A DNA stretch of 64,000 nucleotides from NCBI GenBank assembly GCA_944474755.1, contig OX104113.1, forward strand, positions 70,611,917 through 70,675,916. The letters are read 5' to 3'. Position numbers and translations under genes: made by a program. The notes beneath the pieces are model-generated. The model did not search any database. It worked only from the letters and a program-made list of their open reading frames with translations, and was not told the DNA's origin. This DNA is from Limnoperna fortunei (Eukaryota > Mollusca > Bivalvia > Mytilida > Modiolidae). Shown here one piece after another: positions 55,825 to 64,000 of this stretch (within the stretch, counting starts at the first letter, position 1; each line of letters opens with the position of its first letter).

Positions 55825-57880
55825 TGTTCTGGCATATATTTCGTCTTTTATTTTGCTGTTATTTCTGTAATACATGTACCAGCATACAGTGTTGTTGACT
55901 TTGATTTGACTGAACAGGTGCTTGCAATCCAATTATCTAAGCTATGTTGAAAACAAGATTAAATTAAAAATCAATAAGTGTGGAAATGGGATTGACAAAG
56001 AAATATTGACTGTCGCTAGAAAAGTATGAAATGTTCTAGCATGAAAACAGACTTTTGCATCCTGCAGCAGCTACAATGATCTACTCTTTTTTCTATATCT
56101 ACAAAAGGGTTTTTCATATGCAGACATCAATGCATACCAAGAATATCACATGTTCTGTATGGTACAAAAAAGTTAGTTAACCAACTTATTTCAAAAGTCA
56201 ACATTTATTTGTCAAAATATCCATGGTACATGGCATATACACTGCATGGTACAGGCAAACAAAGATCAAGTTCACTTGAACAATTTTCCAGTGTCCAGGG
56301 TAAGGTGTGAGTTGTATGAAAAAAGGCTAAAATAAAAGATAGAAAAATAAACATACAAAATAATACAGAACAAAGCTCTCTGAAAGCTGTACAGAAATAT
56401 ACATTAAAAAAATTGTTATTACCAACATTGAACAATTTTACATTTAAAATTTTTTTAAAATTGGTAATCTAATTCATCTAAAACATTGAACCAAAAGGAA
56501 AATAAACGATGCTTTTAACATGTATCTGAAAAAGTATATCATTCACTTTTTGCCAAAATATATATATATAAACACATAAATAGAATCGTAAATACAAGTG
56601 TTCAACTTAAATACTATTAATGATATCAAATGTATTGCTCAGTCATTTAAGCTGACATCTATACAAAAGAAACAGGTAATCCTATGAATTATGGACACGA
56701 CACTTGCACAAGGCTTTCTGTAGCCTGACAAGCCCTAATGATAGAGGATCTGCCAACTAGTGGATTGCAAATCATTTCTTAGACTGATGATGGCTGTATT
56801 TGACCAAATCCCTTTGTGAGACAGTCTGATTAACATATAGCCAATATGTAAACAAATAACCAAAACAAAATAATAATGAGAAACAAACACACAAAGCCCC
56901 TGACAAATAGCCAAAACTATGCATTGAAAGTCCCTAATAAATAGCCAAACTTTGCATTGTAAGTACCTAATAAATAGCCAACAATTGAGTTTTAAGTCAC
57001 TGACAAGTATCTAAAATCGGCATTCTACATAACTGACAAATAGTCGAAATAATCAAGTCCCTTACAAATGACCAAATTAAGCATTTCAATTCCCAATAAA
57101 TTCCAAATTAGGCAAAAGACTAATTCCATATTATGCATAAAGCCAAGTCGACATCTTAAGGTTGAATGATCTTTTCCCACTTACATGCTTGATCCTTCAC
57201 TAAGATGGAAACCATTTATTTATGCTTTCGTATAACAGTTTTTCGCTCCCTGATGTTTAATTTAGGATAATTTGTATAATTCTGCATCTACACATTCTGA
57301 ATGGCCTAATCACCTAAAGTGTTGTTTAATTTCCTCAATAACGTTCAAGATTGCTTCATCTCAGTCGATGTTTTAAGACCTTGTTTGACCAGTATATACC
57401 ATGAATGTTATGCAGTAAATGTTGTTAAATGTATCTGCTATACAGAAGATTTGCGTTGCTGTTTAATGGTGTTATTTTTGTGCCTATATTTAATTGTTTG
57501 ACTTTAAAATGACTTTATGGAAATTATATGCGAGCTTTCGAAAACTTGTTCTATGACTTTCTGTTTCATATTATTTGAGCTTGCTTCCAGGTAGCATTTG
57601 TTTCTTTTTTCTGCTTTAACTGTTACTGTGTCATCGATAACGATAGGTCCGGGTGTTCACCAGTTGCATTCATGAACTGGGTTTTGAGGCATCGTTGTTG
57701 AGGACTGTATTTGTGCATTTATGGTTCATGATGTTTCTTTTTTGCCAGTTGCAATTCATGAAAAATTTGAAAATACAGATCTTTCAGTTGTCTAAACATT
57801 GAATAAAACCATTTGTTGCTGTTATTTTATTCCTCATATCCTTGCAATTTATGACCATCAGAAATTATAAGAAAAAAATC
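55825..57880. other. intergenic, no gene recognised
   Basis: AT-rich sequence between NUFIP1 and the MITE at 57.9 kb. A weak family of 'gacaaatagccaaa..tatgcattgaaagtccctaataa' words recurs at 56900-57110 with about 50-bp spacing, a decayed tandem repeat. No coding exon recognised. Confidence 0.4.
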
Positions 57881-57884
57881 AGGG

Positions 57885-58536
57885 TTATTCACGTTTCTCC
57901 AACATTGTCACTTAGACTAAAACAACAACCAATTAAGACAGTGGATTAAGAGGCATTCAAAGAGAGAGGTTAAGGATTATCCAACACAATATTTAATACA
58001 GTATTTAGATAAAATGATGGGCAATCGAACTTTTGTTGTTTTTTTATTGTTGTTTATTAATTTCTTCATTATTATTATTTTGATTTAAAAAATTTGTATA
58101 ACATTTTATGCATAGCAATACTAACGTATGGCTAGCCATTAACAGATTAAACATTCATGTCGAATTTCCATGCGGTTGTCAATGCTTCTAAATTTCTTTG
58201 GCTTTGGCATCTGGTTTGCCCCTTTTTTGAACTTCTATCAGCTTGAAAAATTTGGTAAGCTTGCCAGACACTTTTTAATTAATGTAAGATATTTATTGTT
58301 AATACAAGCGTAATTATAGATTTTTGTATTACTGTATAGGATATTTCCTTTTATGTAAAACGAAATGCTAAATTACGAGTTAAGATACAAAATTCATAAC
58401 TTATTAAAGTTTATTAAACTGGTAAATATTACAGGTAAATATCAACATGATAATCCTTCAGATGCCCCTTATAATTTCCACACTTAATTGGACGTTGTTT
58501 TAATTAATTATCAAATGTTGGAGAAACGTGAACACA
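57885..58536. mobile_element. MITE with about 55-bp terminal inverted repeats
   Basis: Left end 'ttattcacgtttctccaaca' through 'aaaacaacaaccaattaag'; right end, complemented, 'tgttcacgtttctccaacat' through 'aaaacaacgtccaattaag'. Interior is A/T-rich and non-coding. The target duplication is unclear. Confidence 0.7.
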
Positions 58537-58749
58537 CCAAAAATCATTACCCTACACCAGAGGCTCCGTAAGAGATGGAGCTTCCTTATAAGGATGCTGC
58601 ACTTAACGTTTTGTTGGGGACGTGTTTTATTTCTGTGTTAAAAGCATAGCTGCTACAAATACCGATATTAAAGTTTTTAGCTTTATTTTACTTTCCAGTG
58701 GGATTAAAAATTAATCCGCAGCACTCAAGGTTAGTAGCTATTTTATATT

Positions 58750-60065
58750 TTTTCCGACACAGTCTGTGTATTTCCGATTTGTGACCTTTGAACTATAAGA
58801 CGCTTACTCATGGTAACGTACTGTTATTGAAGACAAGCTTGCATTCTGATTGGAGAAAAATAGTGAAAATTCTACATTCGAACAATCTACTATAGTATAC
58901 TCTGAAAGGCATCCCTATTTGCATTTTCCAACTTTTATTCCAGCAGACTGGTGTTTTTAAACAGTTGGTAGTCGTAATTAAACATTGGAGAATTATTTTT
59001 ATGCCAACCGAATGCCATTCAGAACTGATAAACAATAATTACATGATGAAACCATACGTCGTGTAATTTTTGCGCATTTCATCTAGGGTAGAATTATATT
59101 TGCTTTGTTGACCATCGTATCTGTGAACAATCCTCACGCCGGTGATGCCTTTACACCATATTTTCTTCATTTGACCTCCTGACACACACACACACTCTCT
59201 CTCTCTCTCTATCGTGAAATTATTGTCATACAAATGATCCTATACAGGTCCAATTACCCATACGGTTTATCCCCCCCCCCCCCCCCCCCATTTTGGGACA
59301 GCATGCACATTACCGATTTCAATTCACATTTAATTAGCACTGAATTTACATTTTGTTTTAATGTTAATAAAATTCTAATTAAAATATTTTAATTAGTTCC
59401 CATTTTAAAAGATAGTCAAATTAATAAAATAGCAAACTGTAATGAATACATGTGAATGCATATTACTTGATGCATGTGAGTACACATTTGCTTATGAAAT
59501 TTATTTAAAAATAGGTGCTGTTTTGAAATTTTAATTTTAACTAACTTGTTTTCTAGTTAATATATACGATACGTCAAAGAACTTACTACTCGGACATATA
59601 CATAGAAATGTGTGTATGTTTTTTATTTACCATTGTGGTCTTCTGAAATAGCTTTTTATTGGGGATATTTAAATACGTTTATTGTTAGCTCTATCATTTT
59701 TAAAGCCATTTATGCCTATCTTCTTTCTTTGCGTCCGTCGTCATTCTCGTGCAGACAGGAGATGGAACTCTAATTGCAGTTTCTTTTTGATAATCCCTTA
59801 TTGTTTAATAACATTTTCTTTTAATCCATGATTGAAGTAACCTTCTTATATTATAGCCTTAGTTATTTTGATTGGATAATCTTCGCAACACGTTTATTAT
59901 TTACCTCCCCCACACGTCATTGAAAGAAAACGTTAATGTTTCTTGTCTCTTTCTTTCGTTCGATAATTTTTTTAAAAGTTTTTTTTCTAATTGTTGTTTG
60001 TTCAGTTTCCGTACCTTAATTACATATATCTTTAGGAAATGCGCCGAATATCTTTTTAAAGATAT
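58750..60065 (+). repeat. large dispersed repeat, copy B (uninterrupted)
   Basis: Collinear with copy A (10.25-12.5 kb): 'tcatggtaacgtactgttat', 'gaagacaagcttgcattctg', a (ca)n/(tc)n tract, a C run (59271-59289), 'catgcacattaccgatttca', 'gtccgtcgtcattctcgtgc' and the end 'atgcgccgaatatcttttta'. It lacks the retrotransposon present in copy A. Confidence 0.75.
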
Positions 60066-60728
60066 TACTTGTAAGTTTGTGATTTTATTGATTGTCATAA
60101 TGACTGTTATTGGTCTTTTAGACAGGTTCTAAAAGTTTTATCCGACGGTATACACCGACCTTCTATAATTATGTTATCAAAGAATAAATAAAACTTGAGA
60201 AAAGTACGCGTGTTCGTTGCATCTACCCTACAAAAATTTTTAACGTAAAGTATCCTGGTAAAGTAGTCTTCAGATGGACAGTATATAATTAAAACAAGAG
60301 ATTACTTCATGATATCGTGATATAGTTTGGCCATAGATACGGTAAAATTATAATATCAAATTCCTACGAGATTGTGTATCAAAATCACGATACTTTATGT
60401 TAGATTTTAATTAGCATTTGCATTTTACTTTGTCAGTGCTACATGTATATAAAATTTTGTGAAATTCGTGTCTTCAAATAGCACTTCAAAGCGGACCGTA
60501 GTGGGTGTGTTTGGAGAGTGTCACGCTCCTTGCAAGATTACGATCCCTTTTGTAGATTAAAAAAAGTAGGCTTACTGTAGCCGCTAAAAAAGGTTAAATT
60601 TTCTGCCCTACCCAATACTTCATACTTTTCCAGCGACAGTAAAAATTGTAGTCCCGTTGGTCCCTCCATTACACAATTTAATAATTGTATGTACATTTGT
60701 TCGGGTCCTTAATAAAAATTCGCTGTCA

Positions 60729-60793
60729 ATCAATTAATTAATCAATCAATCAATCAATCAATCAATCATCAATCAATCAAATCTATCAATCTA

Positions 60794-60824
<31 letters not shown>

Positions 60825-60853
60825 ATGAATAAATGAATAAATGAATAAATGAA

Positions 60854-60944
<91 letters not shown>

Positions 60945-60945
60945 A
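60729..60945. repeat. (aatc)n and (aaat)n microsatellites
   Basis: A short 'aatcaatc' run (about 60729-60790) is followed by about 155 bp of aaat with a few 'gaat' variants, then '(ctgttt)n'. It gives a spurious 'LFIYLFIY' frame on the minus strand. Confidence 0.9.
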
Positions 60946-61129
60946 TTCTGTTTCTGTTTCTGTTTCTGTTTCTTGACTCAAAAGTGGCTCACTATTGAGC
61001 ATTAATCTTTGATTAATGCGCAAAAATTACTTTGAAATATATAAATAAATAAATAAATAATTGTATCAATCCACGGAAATTTTGAAAACCGACTTAGCCT
61101 CTGTTTTACAATTTCCATTCCATTTCCGG

Positions 61130-63222
61130 ATGGCTGCTTTGCTGAAAAAACGAGCGGTTGCAGAGTTTAGTCATGTTATTCAGGTATTTGTTCAATAAAA
61201 TTTAGCAAAATGACTTGCTCAACAGTTTTAGAGGGTCCGGGAAGCACGTGATATGAGAAAAAAAAATAAATATCACACTGCACGGTCACCCTTCACTTCA
61301 GTAAAATGCTTGAATATATTGACACAAATTTAGTCATTACTTATAGAAATACGCACTGGCCGATCACTTTACTTATTTCAGCCTTTCTTTTAATTACACT
61401 AACTTTAAAGAATAATACTCGTAGCATTGATTTTCTGAAGTAATCTGAATCTTGTGGCAGCCTACAGTGTTCAATCTAGAATTTGGCCTAAGGGGGTCAT
61501 GATGGCCTTAATAACATACCATAGGGGGCCAGAATTTATAGCTAGGGGTCAATAAAACCAATATAGAGACATGACAACCGGACAAAAAGTAAAGGCTTAT
61601 GATTCAGTTTGCTAAAACAAAATCCCTTCACTACGGGTTGCTGTAATTTTAGAACGTCCACTTTAACGAGTGTTAATGTGCCTCGTTAAAGTGGACGTTC
61701 TAAAATTACAGCAACCGGTAGTGAAGGGATTTCTTTTATTAGTTTTTATGCAGATGGAACATGTCATGTGTTTTTTATCTTTATCAAAATTAAGCCAATC
61801 TTTATATTAAATATCAGATAACCATCCATCCTGAAATTTTCATGTGACACTGATAGGATTCGATGTTGACTGAGAGCTTGATGCAGTCCGCGGCGCCGAT
61901 TGTTCTATATCAGCTTCTTTGTTCGCATTCTCTGTCGGCGCGGTACCCGCTTCATTTTGATTTTCATCCGTTTTTGCATGTTTATCTCAAATGGGAGTAA
62001 AATATGAAGTAATACTAATACGCTTCATCTTGAAGCATGAACAACACGTTATACCTAACAAAATCGATAATATATTGTCTACGTGATTTAGACGCTTGCT
62101 AAATTGTAATTGTACATGATGAAAAGCATACTTAGGACCGAGAATACAGTTAAATTTCTGGTATATTTTAAAGGGACTTTCTCAAAGCTGTTGACTATGG
62201 GGGAATTTCTCAAAGCAATGAAAAATTAAGTTGCGCCAGTAATGACCCAGGAGGTTTTTTAAGCGCGTCAATTCAACAAAAAATTGCAGGAATGGCGCAA
62301 TGGCGCGCTCTAGATTGAACACTGGCCTATAATGCTATAAAAAGTCGTAGTGTTTTGATGGAGTTTTTTTCTTGGGGCATGCTTCAACGAGTACAGATGA
62401 GTGCTCATGAGCTCACTTGTACCTGAAATCAGTCATTTACAGAAGAATTATAATTCTTCAATTTTTTTGTCCGGTGTGTTGAAAATTGTTTGGTATTATT
62501 AAAAAAAATCACAGGCACTTGGGGTCAGGATAATTTTTTTTATGGAATAAAATGCCAATAAATGAGTTTACAGTGTACACATGTATATTCACTCATTTGA
62601 TAACTAGTCTGACATGTCTTATTATTATTGACACCAGAAAAATAATAAATTTCTCTTTATTATATAACAACAAGGCATGAATCTTATCCAAGTTCTAAAA
62701 ATAGCTCAAGTTTTATTTGCTGGAATCCCCACGTTTTATTTAAAAAGCATACCGCTCCAGTGTCCAGTCAGGAATGAGCTATGTCCGTTTAATATTCTCT
62801 TGATAACTACCACTTAACTTCACTATGTTACATTGTATTTCATTAAAATTTGGTGTTTTCTTCTAAAAAAAAAATTAATAAATTACTTGTTTTGTATGAA
62901 AATTTTTTTCAGGAAGAACCAAGGCCAATTAAAAGGCTAAAATTAGTCCAGAGACCTTTACCACAAGAACTTCATTTAGACCTTGTAACAGTTACTACCA
63001 CTCAGGAAGCCCTTAGCAGTCTTCTTCACTTTGAACGTAGATTGTCACAGGTTGGAGAAAATGTTCTTAACATTATACGACAGTTGATAGATCACTACCA
63101 CAGGGAAAAAGAATCTTTAGTAAGATGGAAGATAGCACAGATCCTTGGTCTGCTGTCAAAACACCCCCAATGTGCCTTGGATTCTGTAGTGGAGGAAATT
63201 ATCTCAATGCTCAAGACTGAGA
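61130..63222 (+). CDS. INTS4: Integrator complex subunit 4, first two coding exons (partial)
   Basis: Exon 1 (61130-61183) encodes MAALLKKRAVAEFSHVIQ and ends in a GT donor at phase 0. Exon 2 (62913-63222) follows an AG acceptor after a T-rich tract and encodes EEPRPIKRLKL, then LHLDLVTVTTTQEALSSLL and RWKIAQILGLLSKHPQCALD, ending at phase 1 before GTAAGA. The N-terminal MAA-LKKR-EF pattern, a KKLRL-type segment and the SVRLKIASLLGLLSK-like HEAT helix match animal INTS4. INTS4 is a HEAT-repeat scaffold that, with INTS9 and INTS11, forms the RNA-cleaving module of Integrator, which processes snRNA 3' ends and attenuates Pol II. The remaining exons lie beyond the window. The intron is about 1.73 kb and contains a hAT-like MITE. 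Confidence 0.92.
61465..62324. mobile_element. hAT-like MITE in INTS4 intron 1
   Basis: 860 bp bounded by CAGTGTTCAATCTAGA and its exact complement, with a perfect 5-bp duplication gccta (61460-61464 and 62325-62329). CAGTG ends fit hAT-type elements; some hAT groups use 5-bp targets. No transposase. It contains a long hairpin at 61621-61731. Confidence 0.8.
61621..61731. repeat. 50-bp-arm hairpin with one mismatch
   Basis: Arms 61621-61670 and 61682-61731 are complementary at 49 of 50 positions, around an 11-nt loop. The arm begins 'aatcccttcactac' and ends 'ccactttaacgag'. Confidence 0.93.
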
Positions 63223-63259
63223 GTAAGAACAAACCCTTAATAAATAAAAACTAATGTGC

Positions 63260-63815
63260 CATCTTGAATTTTAACTTGTATCTTTTGCTACAATATAATA
63301 TAACTAACAATATATAATACATCAAATCATGATAAAAAATTTAGAATCCAAGATTACTTTGAGTGCAGCAGATCTTTGGTTTGATTATCAGTTGAGTAGA
63401 ACCAAAAACATTAAATTTGGCACATTGATTGAAACCAGGTTTTAATTTGAAAATGAGATAATTAGCTAAGGACGCTATGTCGGTAAGTGCTGTATGGATC
63501 GATCACCTGTTCAAGTGACAGGTGTTCAGCCAGGTATGCTCAATACTTTTAATTAATAAAATAATTGACAGGAAATGATTATTTTAAGGAGATAATAACC
63601 CACATGACATCAGTCACCCTGCACTTTTCTCCTTCACATACAGATGCTGACATTTTAAAGCGAAGTTTATAATCTACCCTTCAACAAAACTTTATTAAAA
63701 CAATTTTATTCTAAAAATAAACTGCTTGGCAGCCAATATATGGTTGGTGACATAAAATCTTTCTAGAGCTTAAATACTAACCAAAGTTAATGGTCACAGA
63801 TACCTCAACTTAGAG
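63260..63815. other. INTS4 intron 2, no feature
   Basis: AT-rich intronic sequence. Nothing recognised. Confidence 0.4.
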
Positions 63816-63819
63816 TGTA

Positions 63820-63945
63820 GGACAAAATCCCTTCCGTGTAATTTAGCATAGGCGGACAAAATCCCCCTCATTAATTTTATAAGGCGGACAAAATCCCCCT
63901 TGTAAAATTTTCAAGGCGGACAAAATCCCTCCCGAATCTGATTTT
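63820..63945. repeat. 32-bp tandem repeat, about four units
   Basis: 'ggcggacaaaatccc' at 63851, 63883 and 63915 gives a 32-bp period; a first, degraded unit ('taggacaaaatcccttccg') precedes them. Confidence 0.8.
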
Positions 63946-64000
63946 TTAAATGTTCAAAGCAGTACAGTCTCGTACATATACACATTTGAACCTTAAAAAA

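Noticed and set aside
60769..61023. Minus-strand frame 'LFIYLFIYLFIY'
   Set aside because: Translation of the (aaat)n microsatellite.

Overview
The window is animal nuclear DNA, AT-rich, intron-rich and full of repeats. Gene content (orthologues of ANKRD42, NUFIP1 and INTS4, plus a GT31 glycosyltransferase) and the repeats (tRNA-headed SINEs, 'gctcacctgg' repeats, Penelope and pogo-like elements, long intronic minisatellites) suggest a bivalve mollusc, probably mussel-like. That placement is inference from style and family knowledge; no marker gene is present.

Left part (1-28 kb): one coding gene, a beta-1,3-galactosyltransferase-like GT31 enzyme with its coding sequence in a single exon (2650-3672, +). 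The rest is accessory: SINEs; a foldback-type element whose inverted arms are themselves a tandem repeat (6713-8305); a dispersed repeat (about 10.25-12.5 kb) split by a 5'-truncated non-LTR retrotransposon with a target-site duplication; a decayed Penelope-like element with RT and GIY-YIG remnants and a hammerhead-like core (13.1-14.66 kb); a dead Tc1 transposase (16.6-17.5 kb); a G/T-rich minisatellite of about 5.4 kb (18.1-23.5 kb); and a 31-bp minisatellite (26.3-27.6 kb).

Middle (28.1-39.7 kb, minus strand): a complete ANKRD42-like gene of 12 coding exons, reconstructed by splice sites, phases and similarity to the vertebrate protein. All phases close except exon 8, which lacks one base, so this allele or assembly is frameshifted. 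Its introns carry a 146-bp tandem repeat, two copies of a terminal-repeat element and SINEs.

Right (43.5-55.3 kb, plus strand): a complete NUFIP1 orthologue of nine coding exons (610 codons), head to head with ANKRD42. Its fourth intron holds about 3.3 kb of a 27-bp satellite split by a pogo-like MITE; a second pogo-like MITE lies in the next intron. At the right edge are the first two coding exons of INTS4 (61130-63222, +), with a hAT-like MITE in intron 1 containing a nearly perfect 50-bp-arm hairpin.

Roles: NUFIP1 (box C/D snoRNP assembly) and INTS4 (Integrator) both belong to non-coding RNA biogenesis. ANKRD42 is an ankyrin/coiled-coil scaffold. The genes are not an operon; they are neighbours with separate transcription. 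Most long open frames in the window are by-products of tandem repeats whose unit is a multiple of three.
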